Assembly: GCA_024305405.1 (NCBI GenBank)
Contig: JAKNDB010000068.1
Coordinates: forward strand, 10,463,501-10,527,500
Reading direction: 5' to 3'
DNA: 64,000 nt
DNA from: Dirofilaria immitis
Taxonomy: Eukaryota > Nematoda > Chromadorea > Rhabditida > Onchocercidae
Shown here: positions 51,201-63,508 of the stretch, piece after piece
Position numbering within the stretch: the first letter of the stretch is position 1
How the letters are laid out: each line of letters opens with the position of its first letter
The notes under the pieces: model-generated
Databases searched by the model: none
What the model saw: only the letters and a program-made list of their open reading frames with translations
Told to the model about the DNA's origin: nothing
Made by a program: the position numbers and the translations under genes

Positions 51201-54200
51201 GAAAATGAAATTTATAGAAGTCAAGGGAAAATCAGCCTATTAAATAATTCATCAATCATTCTGCGATTAAGATGCGCTTGCTGTTATCAGCGTTATCATA
51301 CTCTTGTCACCGATAGCATATAAGCACGTCACGAATACCATAAATTTATGAAATTCTTAAACAGAACGATAAATACTTGAAATATTTACATTCTCAACAT
51401 ATTCATACTTCATTTCAGAAAAAATAAAAAAAACTCAGTAGGACGCAAACTATTTTACACATACGATTTTTAGTGTAACTGCAATACACTCCAAAAAATT
51501 ATTCAAATTAAAGATATATCCAAACTTCTGATATAATATATATATTATATCATATAAATGGAGCGAAGTTTTGTCAAAATATCAAAAATAAGTAAATAAA
51601 AATACAAAATCTTCATGACAGTTATCGTGAAATTCTCGGTAATATGAGCTTCCTTTTTCTATAACATAAATTCAAAATTTTTGCCACTCTGTAAATGAAG
51701 CCACATGAACTCAAAGAGAAAAAAAAAACTTCTTTTCTAATGCAATAAAGCAATTATCAAGTGGCATTTCCTGGAACATTGCCCGTTTTCCTTCCTTTTA
51801 CTCCAATCATTTATGCAGCTACCGCAAATTTCACTACTTTACTACCACATTGGATAACCTTATATATTTAATAAAGAAATTTGAAATAATCATTCGTTTT
51901 GCCTTCTACCTCTCCATCTTTTTAAATTTTACTAAAATTCTAATCGATTAGAATCATTGAATCATTTTCCTAGCAATGTATCTTTTAATTTCAATTTTTT
52001 TCTATATTTGTTAACAACTTTTAGTATAATTTCCCATCAACAGTCTAACTAACAAACGGATTAAAACAACCTGCTGAATGACTTCAACATGTTCATACTG
52101 CTTGTATACAATGGGAGTAACGTCATCAACAGCAAAAACAGTACCATTAAATGCTAGGGAAATTCTCCTATTCTTGCATATTTCTATCCCAGAATACATT
52201 ATACATTATAAAATGAACTCAAGAACTATGATCATTAATTAAATAGTTCTCGACCAAGATTTCTCTCGATGGCATGAATTAATCATTGCACAAACACAAC
52301 AAAAAAATAGTAAGTCACAACAGATGAGACTTTCAAAAGCAATCATCCTTAACATAACATCGATAAAATCATGTTCTCAAAAAAAATCAATTTGCTTAAC
52401 AAATCGAAAATGAATGAAATTTTCTGTCGCAAAGCTCGTGCTATTGAATCTATCTGATCCAATCCTTGATAGGCGATTCCTACATCCATTTTCATCAAAA
52501 ATATTCTCAGTAATCTCAGTAAAATAACATACCTGATTATTTAAAATAGTTATGATTCAAGAACAATTGTGAGTACACGTTAATTAAATTTATAGAGAAT
52601 ACTCTCGGGATTGTAAGGATTGCCATTTGAAAAACCTGGTTGGAAAGGGATTAGAACTTTCATGATTATTCCCATCATTAGCTTTCAGATCAGTAGTTCC
52701 AGTCCTGTTTTTCATCCCGATCCTACCTGTGATGTTTCCATTTTACTCGCAAATTTCATTTTAGTGAAAGGGTGAATATTCTCAAACGACGTCTTCCCAA
52801 CTCTTGGAGGTGACTATAATCAACTTATAAAAACTTCTAATTCATACAGGATCGTATGCAGGATTCCTTCTTATTAGAAAGCAAATACCACCCGAACGCA
52901 TGCTATCACTTTCTACTAACAATCGGTGATATGAGTAATTAAAGAAATTTTTCAATTTAAAATATATGAAATCCTACGTGGCTCGTCTTTACTTGAACTG
53001 AGCAAAAGTAATTTAAACAAAAGAGAGGACTGGAACAATAGACCCGTAATCTTTCCTTGCCGTTCTGAATTTATCCCTCAACACATACACAATGGAATTT
53101 CCCATATTTTGCATCCGTACAATTTCTTTTATTTTATTGATAAAACATTTGATATGGCAATTGAATTATAATATACATATAATTCGCAATAAATTATCCA
53201 ACTGTAATATTCAGCTTTGAAAATTGTATGAAAAAATCAACAAACTTTTCATACTCCATTTTTTTGCTTCAGTGAAGAGCTTCGTTTCATCCGTCCTAAA
53301 AGTTTAATAATACATGCAAAAAAAAAAAAAAGAAAAAAAACAAAATGGTGAAGTGAATGACGTAAGGTTAAACGAAGTAGTTATAAAATAAAACAGGCAC
53401 AATAGCAAAATGATTGGAAAAGTAATGCATTAAATCTCTGTGAAATATTACAAAACAGAAATAGCGAAACGATTTTACATACATATAAAAATCTTAAGTA
53501 AACAGGAAATTCGATTTCGAGACAAAATTTTCTCTCTAATGTTGGATCAAATCGAATAATTTGAAGACATGACCAAATATTTGAAAAAATCAAACAGGTA
53601 CAACAACTGGAACTAAAACTGAAGCTTCACTTATTTTTAAACAAATCGAATAAGTACACTCAGCAAAACATAAATCGATTTGATTGAATTATAACATGGT
53701 GGTGTAATCCTATTACAAACAAGTGCTCAAGAAATACACTTTATGAGAGACCATTTCTTCAAAGAATTCAAACACAATACGAACAAAGAGTGCAATTAAA
53801 TATTGTATTCTTAGTCAAAGTCAAAGACATTTTCAGCGTGCGGATTTGAAGTTTCGAAGCTGAATCTGAAGCCAAAACTTCAGTGTCGTGTTCTAATTCC
53901 ATTGAATCAAATGTTGGCTCATCAGTTGAAAATAAATAGCAAAACAGCTGAAAAATAGTATATACAGTAGAACCTTGTATAAATAGTGACCCAATCTGGA
54001 CAATATTTATAATTTGTGGCGTAAATATCAAAACTGTTTGAACAGTATGGAAACTCTCACGATAAAGAAACAGTATGAGCTATCAAAACAAAAACTTACA
54101 GCTGAACCTCGGGAAGGCGGACTCTCTGATCCAGATTCCCCGCACCATTAACATCGGCATTCGTTCTCGAAGTTTCTGTCACATTATTCCTGATGTCCAT
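48252..54200 (-). CDS. Unrecognised multi-exon gene
   Basis: A chain of short coding-like exons, none of a family I recognise. The best-linked part is the 3' end: 49908-49988 (contains VCDVSLPAVAPEGFNKR), 48999-49034 (36 bases, CISNGKGRVCER) and 48252-48351 (to QVTTSVMTDRI and stop); all three agree in phase. Further upstream, 51024-51080 (RRKRFTRKVNGCVKYSLP) joins in phase to 50419-50506 (NPTDAVNRTISWKG). Less certain exons: 54100-54200, with a start codon (MDIRNNVTETSRT); about 53790-53947 (acidic, STDEPTFDSMELEHDTE; frame needs one extra base); 53255-53295 (RMKRSSSLKQKNG); 52636-52726; about 52072-52190 (NGTVFAVDDVTPIVYKQYEH). Linking exons are missing, so this could also be two genes or alternative first exons. 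A dibasic RRKR and several cysteines near the C-terminus are visible; no clear membrane segment. Function unknown. Confidence 0.45.
49643..49667. repeat. (CT)n microsatellite
   Basis: About 25 bases of CT dinucleotides flanked by pyrimidine-rich sequence, in an intron of the unrecognised gene. Confidence 0.95.
51530..51551. repeat. 22-bp perfect AT palindrome
   Basis: GATATAATATA followed by its exact reverse complement. It is self-complementary with no loop. Probably a by-product of AT richness. Confidence 0.8.
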
Positions 54201-55062
54201 CACATTGCCCTGCAGTTTTAGATTTTCCGCCAATACGCCGCATCTTATCTTTTTTCAGATTGTATTTCGCTATAAAGTACTAGATAATAATACGCACGAA
54301 TTTAAAATAGTTAAACAATTCCGTTATTATGGGCAGATAACTGGCAAGATTTGTCAAGAAGTTTTTAGTTTATTTGTCTGTTTCTAACATTTTAATGTTC
54401 ATGCAATTGTGCAAAGTGAATACTTTCATTTTTAACCTTTCATAGTAGGGTTACATGTTGAAACTATAATAATATATACTTATGCGCTGCAAGTTCACGC
54501 TAGAAAAGTCTTTTCAAGCCTTATCCTGTTTTAAGTATTACAAAGCTAAGATGGTCTAGTAATTCAATTATGCAAAAACGTTGTTTAAGGGCTTGCCATA
54601 TGTATCCTTAGAAGATGTATGTTGGCACCCGTTTTCAAGTACAAAATGATCCCAGAGCGTTTTTGGCTAGTTGTTAGCAGAATGCATTTTTTATTAAGTA
54701 CAAAATTTATTTGAGTTATCACTAGTTTTTCAAGAAATAGTTGATGAATTCCTTTGAAGGGACGATATGCCCTGAAAGGATCTCAAAATTTTGTTCTTAA
54801 TAATCATGTTTTTCAATCTCTTTCAAGACGCATAGGTATCACTACTTTGCCCCTTAGTTTATTTGAGTTTGACATGCCATAAAATATTAGCTTGGCTATT
54901 TTAAAAGAAAGAGTATCCTAGATTATTTAAAAAAAAAAAAAAAACTGAGCTTTAGTCGTTAGAAGGAATATCATATTAACATATTGAGATGTGATTTGAG
55001 AAAGAAAGACTTAATCCCTTTATCTAAACTTCAAAGTGTGCTGAAACTATAAACACAATCTA

Positions 55063-57314
55063 TCACCTAATAGGAGAAGACGTTGCGTGCGGTGGACCAG
55101 TAACAAAATTCGTATTTTCCATTCCATTCAACGGTTCTTTTGCATCATTATTTCGGACATTTGATGCTTCTGTGATTCGTTTTATTGTCATCACACAATC
55201 TTCTACTAAATTTCTCGAAAAATGCAAATTTGATGAAAACTGACTTCGCTTCCGCTTAGACTGTCTTTCGTCCATTGGAACATGAACAATTTCGATAGGA
55301 ACTTCAGGATTTACATCATAACCTGCGGGGTCATCCACAGCTGTTGCAAGTGTTACTTCAGCTGTGTAATTCACATCATCTTCTAAAGCTATTACTATGG
55401 GTCTGAAAATTTCTTTCTCTACATAGGGTCATTTAAAGATTACATTTTCATTTCATTCCTTTTGTTTCCAACTCTTTCATCAATAATATCTTGTCTCAGA
55501 ATAATCTTGTGTTCAAAAATAAAAATATGATTCAAGCCTACATTCCTGGCTGATCGAAATAAATGCTGACAAATGATTGATGAACGTCAGCAAAATTTAC
55601 AATAGCTTTTAATTCCTTCAAATTCACAGTAATTTCAGCTGGTTGCTGGACACTATATTTCTGAAATTCAGCAACTGGAATTTTTCCCTCAGTTTTCATG
55701 ATCATATCTCTGTCTGAAACATATTAATTAATTAAAAACCGATACGGTTTGAACTAAAATTAAGTAAAATTGGAACGAGGCTAGAAATTCAAGTCTTGAT
55801 AACAATATCACATTAAATAGTGTTTAATATTTCGAAGAAAATAAGGGAAATATGATGAAAGTTTTAAAGAAAAACTTTTCAGTAAGCATGAAAAAAGTAA
55901 TTAAAAGCTTTAGTATTTTGAGTGAAATGGTTGTAGTATAGTAAACAGAAAAAGAAACAGATTGAAAACAACCTTGCTCATGTGTAATATAATTTTTGAA
56001 TGATATTTCTTCAATTTTTGCATCAATTAAAATTTCATCTGTGTTGTGGTGCATTCGATTGAACATTTCGAGCAACAGTCTAAACAAAACAAAATTTTTC
56101 AAAGCTATCTAAATTGACAAAAAGTTTGTATAAAGCACTAATCGATAGTAATATCATTTCCATAGATCAAAAGTAATAACCTTGCCTGTATCACAAAACA
56201 ATTATTCAAATTTGTTTTATCAACAACAGTTCGAAACATAGTAGCGCATTCAAAGAATGATATTTTATGATTTCTCACTACATCTGAAATAAAACTGCCG
56301 CTAAATGCATAAAATCGCTATTTTATTATTTTTTGATTTATATCTAGAATAACCAAAAAAATTTTTTCCTTTTTGCCATGTATGAAATATGATATGATGA
56401 AAAGGAACGGTACATGAAAATCACTCAATGTTGCTAATTAAGGTGGTATCTGACAAACCATAAGTATGTGTGAATTGAATAAGCATAGTATCGGCTTGAG
56501 GATTGAGATAAAACTGACAAGAAAGAACTGCTTTTTCAGAATTTTTACACATTTGAAGGCTGACAACGCACACTAAAAGTAAACCATGAAGGAAGTAAAT
56601 CATTCGATGAATTTCGTAAGAACTGAAACTATACTTCATCGAAATTACGGAGAATCATTTTACTTATCTATTCAGTAAAGGTAAAACAAACGACCTTCAT
56701 TGGAATTCGGCAGACATTGTGAGTATTGGAATCAAGTCGCGATACATCACATTCGCTGAAGAATGATTTGGAAAACATAAAAGTACCAAAAGCCGATTTC
56801 GAACAGCTTAACGATCGTAAAGCAAGCTGAAGTACTGTTTTAGAGATCAATTCATGATTGGTCTTCTTCATTTTAAAATTTCTGTTTCATTCACTTGACA
56901 TTAAAATCCTGATTTTCTCGAAAATTTCAATCATCATTTTGCTTTTTTCGATTTTTAATAAACTTACACCGAAATTACTTGGTTCCATGTATAAATCATT
57001 GCCGACACGATTCAACGCCAAAATTGCACGAGCAAATACTGAGATATGTGAAAATTTCAGCACCACATAAAAGAATAAATTCGAATTTTAATAAAATTCG
57101 TGTCGTTTCATTAAAAATCCAAAGTAACATTACAATACATTCCTCACACCATCTTTCAATGTAAAACATATGAGAATTTTAAAAATCTCATTAATTATAT
57201 CCTGAATCAGCCCATAAGTATCCAAAATTCCAACTTACTTTTAAAATTGCCATGTAAAGTGAAAGATGCACCAGCAGTGACATCTGCATCTGCTTCTTCC
57301 TCAGGTAATTCCAT
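55063..57314 (-). CDS. hpr-9: RAD9 checkpoint clamp subunit (9-1-1 complex)
   Basis: Subunit of the PCNA-like RAD9-RAD1-HUS1 clamp that is loaded at damaged DNA and activates ATR signalling. Eight exons: 57239-57314, 56968-57038, 56695-56826, 56459-56572, 56181-56283, 55973-56079, 55542-55713, 55063-55402; about 371 residues, close to human RAD9A (391). After a short acidic N-terminal extension, the clamp begins FTLHGNFK, with ALNRVGNDLYMEP and LRSLSCSKSAFGTFMF matching the first RAD9 strands. Exon 7 carries the FADVHQSFVSIYFDQPG block that corresponds to FAESANLNLSIHFDAPG. The tail is Ser/Lys/Arg-rich, as expected of the RAD9 C-terminal phospho-tail. One base is missing at the T5 run 56542-56546 in exon 4; adding it restores KNSEKAV and the exon phase. 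It is divergent from NAT9 with 405 bp between start codons. Confidence 0.93.
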
Positions 57315-57719
57315 GAGTATTGTTAAGCTGTAGTATTCTGTCTTGGACTAATCTCTAAAAATGATTTGGTAATTCTAAATTATTCTGAAACTAAATCCCC
57401 ACCGTACTGAAAACATTCAATTTCGACATGCAATTGATGTAAACAATTATTTTCCTCATTGGCGACACTTATCAAAAGCATAAGCGATAGGAAATCAAAA
57501 GTTCTAACGAATTATAGCAAAAAGACCCCCAATGTAAAATTCACCGAACGAAGGAATACTCTTAAACCAATCATTACTTTTCTCTACCGCCAAATGGAAT
57601 TCCCGGCTCGGGTATATCATCTTCAAAGATTTTACGGTCGTCCATGAAGACCGTACAAGGTGAGCGACGCTCATCATGATGCGTTCGCAAAATTTAGTTC
57701 GATTATAGAGATTGCAATT
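57315..57719. promoter_or_regulatory. Shared upstream region of RAD9 and NAT9
   Basis: 405 bp between two divergent start codons. It must contain regulatory or outron sequence for both genes: an ACTACAG acceptor precedes the RAD9 ATG and a GATTATAG acceptor precedes the NAT9 ATG. No specific operator is recognised. Confidence 0.5.
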
Positions 57720-58467
57720 ATGCGTATAAGCGAATGTACGAAGCTTATTGGCCGAAAAATAATTTTAGTACCTTACCATGAACATCACGTCGTTAAATAC
57801 CATACATGGATGGAGGTATGATGCATTGTTCTTTAAATTTAAGAAAATGAATACTACAATATCCGCAATTTGAAAATGATTTGTATCTCGTTGTGAACAT
57901 TTCGTTTTTAGAATGAAGAATTACGGATGTTAACAGGATCAGAGCGTTTATCACTTGAAGATGAATATAAAATGCAGATAAAGTGGCATGAGGATGATGA
58001 TAAATGCACGTTTATCATTCTAGTGCGTGATCTGATCGACAGTGGCGCTAATGAGGTGAACTAACTTTGAACGCAATTTTTGCATAATCTTACTGGCGGA
58101 ATCTTCATGAAGATAAGATAAAAATTATGCCCATCAGCAGTCATCAGCAGGCAAATTTTTTTATTTGTTTTGGTCCCATAACTTTTTCTACCTGAAGTGA
58201 GTTAATTCAGGATTATTTTCCCAGATCGATAGCATGGTAGGTGACATCAACATCTTCATAAACGATAACACTGGCGAGTTGACAATTATGATTGCCGAAT
58301 CTGAGTGGCGTGGTAAAGGTTTAGGTGAAGAGGCGGTTCGGGTAATGTTAAAGTTTGCTCTTCAAGCAATCGGAGTACGGGTTTTTGAGGTGAAGATTTC
58401 GGAAAATAATATTGGCAGTTTAAAGCTTGTCCAAAGGATTGGTTTTTATAACTTCGCGATGCAGTAA
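57720..58467 (+). CDS. NAT9-like GNAT N-acetyltransferase
   Basis: GNAT-fold acetyltransferase of the NAT9 group; the fly homologue is linked to tubulin acetylation and microtubule stability. Exons 57720-57815, 57912-58055 and 58225-58467 give 160 residues, with all phases matching. Landmarks: start [11 protein letters not shown] with KIILVPY, then [18 protein letters not shown], the FIIL strand, MVGDINIF, the acetyl-CoA loop [10 protein letters not shown] (Q/R-x-x-G-x-G/A pattern) and [13 protein letters not shown]. The annotated stop comes directly after [10 protein letters not shown], where relatives continue for roughly 30-40 residues with a VFQEVTL-like strand. A GTAAAT donor overlaps the stop (CA|GTAAAT), so a further exon may exist. 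A mitochondrial DNA insertion begins about 230 bp downstream. Confidence 0.9.
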
Positions 58468-58696
58468 ATTTCATGAGTATACCTTATCAATAGGAGTAGA
58501 GCAGATTCTTAAAGCTATTTCTCATTTATAAATTATGCAGGCGAATACCGGTAAATTGTTACGACAATTCGTACTAAGTATTCTTTTCGTTTTTTTGATA
58601 TTATATACCAATAAAATTGGAAAGGATTCATTTGGGATCAAATAGCAGTTTGTGCTAAACGAAAATAATAAGTTTAAGGAATTGAGATATAGCTTT

Positions 58697-59110
58697 TAAT
58701 CTGGAAAGTCTATGGCTTTGATTATGATATTGTCTCGTGGTTATACTTCTGTTTTAATATTTTATTTTATTGGTGAGTTTTATCATATTGCAAATAGTCG
58801 TTTAGTTTATTATTTGCGTGGTTTTTTTAGTGTTAGTATATTGTTTTGTTTGATATTTTCTTCAACTATGTTGTCTAATTTTAGTTTTCCTGGTTCTATC
58901 ACTTTTTTTTCTGAATATTTGATGTTGAATTGGTTTAGTTCTGTTTTCTTTATTAGTATTTTGTTTTTTTTTATTTATTGTCTTTTTATTATTCTATTTA
59001 TATTTTGGTTTGTTTTTTTGTTGGCAATAAGGTTAGTTATGTGTTTGATAGACGCAGTATTATTTGTTTGCCTGTGATGTTTATAATATATAATTTTTTT
59101 GATTTGTTTT
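58697..59110 (+). pseudogene. NUMT: nuclear copy of mitochondrial nad4 (3' part)
   Basis: T-rich sequence (about half T, C scarce) unlike its flanks. It reads as the C-terminal half of NADH dehydrogenase subunit 4: SMALIMILSRGYTSVL, FYFIGEFYH, SRLVYYLRGFF, FFSEYLMLNW, then in another frame YYSIYILVCFFVGNKV and FNM at the expected end. The frame change falls in the T-run near 58966-58975, so it cannot encode a full product. No TGA codons interrupt it, and it would be read with the nematode mitochondrial code in its source genome. Exact ends are uncertain; 59111-59184 may continue the insertion. It is a nuclear remnant, not a functional gene. Confidence 0.85.
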
Positions 59111-59184
59111 TGTTATTTAATATGAATGTTTTTTGTGGAATGACTTTTGATAATAGGATAAAGCAGAGTATTTTATCCATTTGA

Positions 59185-60435
59185 AACTTAATCTGAGTTG
59201 GAAACTCTCTGATACTTCTTACTTAATACTTATAAGGTTTTTTATCTTTATTATTTCGCAACTTTCAACAATGGTGAAGGGATGAAGCTGCATCATTTGA
59301 TGGGAATATATTAGATTTTTGTGTTAGCGATAATGGTTGAATCGAGCCATTAACGAAATAACTACACGAAAAACGAATTTATTCTAGTTTAACCATGATG
59401 TGAAAACGCTAGAAGCTTATGCGATGAAATAAAAATTAATAAATTAGGATAGAAGTACAGAATTTACTAGTCTTCTACCAAATTAAGGCCATAGATAATC
59501 ATTAATTACACTCTTTTGTAAACACAAGACACTTCAGAAAACTTTGTTTTTAACAATGCTCAAGTCTCGAAATTTCTTAAGAAACATCTATTCAGTTAAA
59601 ACAATCGCCGTAGGCCATTTACCTTCATATTAAAATAGTAGGGGTGATTGCGTTATATAAGAAATTTCTTTCGTATGCTTATATTAGTGAATCACAAGTG
59701 ACACCTTTATCAAATGACGACAGACATATATAGGACTTCGTTAGACGATTATCATCAAAGTGGTATTCGTAATTTGGTGGGTGCACATCCGCAGTATTAG
59801 AATTAAAAAAACAAAACAATTCCCTTCATCATCCTTATATGCATCTTCTTGTGGACATCGTGGTTCGTTAAAACTCAAGAAATTTTTATGAATGGAAAGT
59901 CTCCACAATCCTATCGAATTTAGATTCCATTTAATCCAGAAAAAAAACGATAATATTATTTACATGCAATGTCTTACCGATGTTGAAATTTTTGAAATTT
60001 TATTCTTGAAATCAATCAAGGATAGAATGATATGTCTTCTAATTATCATTCGAAAAAAGAAACGAAAATGAAATCCTGCTGACGATACTAGTTTTTAAAT
60101 ATTATGTTAATAAGAAAAATTTTTTTGCTAAGGAAATGATGATTAAGAAATGTATAAATAATAAAGGGTTTCAGCTTCTTCTATATATTTTCATTTTTGC
60201 TTCTTTATAGTTATGGTTAGCAAACTGTTTATTTTAGATTAGATAAGACAATGAAGTAACATTGCGATCTTGCTTTAGATGATGAATTATAAACTGATAA
60301 TTATTTGATCTTGCTTCGTATGGAATTATAACTGCTCCGATACTGATTAGTTTGATGCTATTGTGATATTCCTGTTTTCCTTTTTGAGATATTTCTTCTA
60401 TTTAATTTTGATTTTCACAAAACTATTAAGCATAA
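59185..60435. other. Intergenic, nothing supported
   Basis: AT-rich sequence after the NUMT. No exon, RNA gene or repeat I can support. Confidence 0.45.
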
Positions 60436-60633
60436 CTAAATTTTAAATCGTTTTGGAAGAACATTATGCATGATATTTTTGCATATATTTTGACATTCGA
60501 GCAAAGTCTTGTAATTATTGTCGAGCCCCTGACATCTTGTATAACTGAATATCTCCATGCATATTTGTTGTATTGAATTCAGAAATTTACTTGCAACTTC
60601 CGAATTGCAATAGTTGCAACATATTGCATCCAT
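60436..60633 (-). CDS. Kunitz-like half domain, possibly degenerate
   Basis: A 65-codon ORF starting MDAICCNYC. The spacing C-x15-C-x8-C-x12-C-x3-C, with an aromatic FSY before the third of these cysteines and a CQGLDNNYKT segment, recalls the C-terminal half of a Kunitz/BPTI domain (normally x7 and CGGNxNxF). The first cysteine and the inhibitory loop are missing, there is no signal peptide, and no partner exon is seen. It is either one exon of a secreted inhibitor or a decayed copy. The resemblance is by cysteine spacing only. Confidence 0.3.
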   Translation of the reverse strand: MDAICCNYCNSEVASKFLNSIQQICMEIFSYTRCQGLDNNYKTLLECQNICKNIMHNVLPKRFKI

Positions 60634-63508
60634 AAGAAGTGATAATTAAGCAAATCGCTGATAATAATATATATTTATAATGATTATAAAATAGTCATAA
60701 TTATTGCGTTCCTCAAACAGATGCCTTTTTTTTAATTTGATTCATCCAGAAAAACATGGTTTGGCTCAATATGTTGTGTATTTTCATTAAAATTTGAATA
60801 TTTTGATCTTTTTACAAACTTATTTCAAAGCTAAATTTATTGCTATAAATTAAGAATTACTAAATTATATTACCCGTCATTTCCCTAAGAAAATTGCAGA
60901 TAATAAAGCCATGAACTAAATTCAGATAATTACTTGGCTTACTTCCTAAAGATATAAGACTGAGCTAGATATCAAGCACTTCTTAAATTAATTTTTTTAT
61001 ATATAAAATTTGCATTAAAACAAAATTCCCAATTAAATTAGTAGTTCCTTCCAACTTTATTATTCATTTCACTTATACTCAAATTTGCTTTTTATAATAC
61101 AATACATTTGTGGAGGGAATAGCAACGTCCATTCGCCCAGGTCATTGAAATGAATGCATGAATGATGGGAAAAATGAACGAACAAGACCATGGGAAGCAA
61201 ATCTTCTGGTTCCTTTGATACCTTGGACATTGGCCATTGCGACTGCATTGTTAATAAACTTGGCTTAACATGTGATTTTCATTGGCTTAACATATTTACA
61301 CTGAAGCCTTTTGCAAAAATAGTTAACATTCGGACAATGATTTGAAATTACTTAACTCATGGTTATTTGTAGATGACACATATCGACCTTGATCTGAGTC
61401 ATAGCAACAACGAAGTTTAAGTTCAAGCTGAATATTTTAAAAATTCATCCCTCATTATTGGTTTCAGTCATTATTATTCAGTATACAGATGTACTAAAGA
61501 AAATTTTTTCCCAATCATTAAATCAAACTTAGAATTTTAAAATAAAAATCTAAAACTTTCTGCTATATGTCTATAAATCCATAAATTAGCGTGTAATATT
61601 TCACACGAAATGCAAAATCAAAAATTCTAAGATAATCTGAATTTTATCGAAGTTTGATAAAAAGGTAAGATGATTGGTCAAAAGATTGCATGAAATTTTA
61701 TTTCTGCATTGTTTCCATTCTTTGTATTGTTTCCATTCTCATAAAGCCCCAGTGACCTTTTAACCTTTTCACGTCGTACTAGAATAAAATTAGTACGGAC
61801 GGCGAGAGGTACTAAGGAACGTCCATGCTACAAGTACTCGCAATACTTAGACAACAAATTGTTTTACAATCAGAACTGGATGATTATGAACTGATCGTCT
61901 GGCAATTAGTGATCGATTCGCCTTCGTTAAAAATGAAATCTGCTAAATACTGAACTGGATCACGTTTGCATGCTTAAAAACGTTTCGAATCTTTTAAAAA
62001 GCGAACTGGAAAAAATTACTATATAAAATTTTAATCCGAAACTTCTTTTTTGCCAACAACAAATTATATATTTTAACTAATGAATAAATTGCATACATTA
62101 GCCTTCAATGCTAAATATTGAATGAAAGGGATGTGCTTGAAAAAACAACTTATAAACTTGAATAACTTACTTCGTCTTGCAAATTCTAATGAATTATAAA
62201 TTTCTCCTCTCGGCATTACTTCTGTTACACTAAGTACCATTAAAAAATATACAAGCTTCGTAGGACAACAACTATCTTCGCAATATGAATCGCAGTGTTC
62301 TTGTGTTTAAAGTTATTTGGCGATTGCAGTTTAATTTCATCCTATGGATCCCATATTAATTGTTAATACGTACCGTTACGGATTGAATCACCAAATTGGT
62401 TATACATCAGCTGATTTTGTTAGATTCGAATTCTTCTCATATTTTCGTTGCATACAAGTAAATGCTGGAAAATGGGATATTTTAATAATCCAAACCAGAA
62501 ATTCCATAATCCAAACCAGCAATCCTTAACTTTTATAGATTTTTACAATCCATATCAATACATATACTTTTAAATTTACAATCAATACACTTTTTGAATT
62601 TTTATGAACGCTATGCTTCTTTCACCTAAAATCTTTGGTAACAACAATGATTTATTTCCATAAAATATAATGTTTGCTAGAAGTAAACTTATTTAATAAC
62701 CGTATCAGATACGTTTACTTCTATCAGATAATAATTGCTATCAAACAGAAGTGTGGAATTAAGAGCAGTCAAATCATTCTAGGTTAAAATGATCAAGATA
62801 AATTTACTTTACTCAGTCAATCATTACCTCTATCCATAAATGATATAATACATTTATTGCCATGTTATAATTATCAATGATATTTTGGAACATATTCCAA
62901 TATTTTTTTCATTTTGTACATTGAATATATGCAATAAAAGGTAGGTAATATTAGCAGATAAGGATGAAATTTCTGAGAAATGATGCCTCCGAAATTGGTG
63001 TTTCACCAGCCAATGTATAAAAAGAGATTTAGCGATATAGAATGCAACAAATTCGCATGAAAAATGAGACAATATCAAATGTAAAATGTTATGTGGTTAA
63101 ATAGTAATTGAAGAATTGTCGCAAAATCCAATATCGCGAAACTCGAAATAATAAAATAAATTTATCATTTGAATGATAAATAAATGTTAATAATGTTATG
63201 AATTGTTTAATTTTATATTCCTCCGTTTCATTTCTCATGCGTTTTTTTATTATGTAATCTAATCAAATTCACATCCTTTCTTTCAAGGACAAATTCTCAC
63301 ATAAATCTTCCCATGGGGACAAATTCCCAAATCCGATTTTGTTCTGTTTTTTATGTATCCAAATGAACACCTGTTTGAATGTTTAATGTAAACCACTTCT
63401 AATTCTTAACACATATATAAACCTTATAATAATGAATAAAGAGGATCCTCTTCTGAGCTAGAGCGCTGCATCTTACTTCCTTTTCTGCTACTCTTTCAAT
63501 TGATTATA
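60634..63508. other. Intergenic, nothing supported
   Basis: About 2.9 kb of AT-rich sequence. Short ORFs show neither splice flanks nor family resemblance. A slightly less AT-rich patch near 61180-61260 and 61740-61830 has no recognisable RNA structure by eye. Confidence 0.4.

Noticed and set aside
51530..51551. AT palindrome as a terminator, origin or attachment site
   Set aside because: Long AT inverted repeats arise by chance in such AT-rich DNA, and nothing nearby supports a role.
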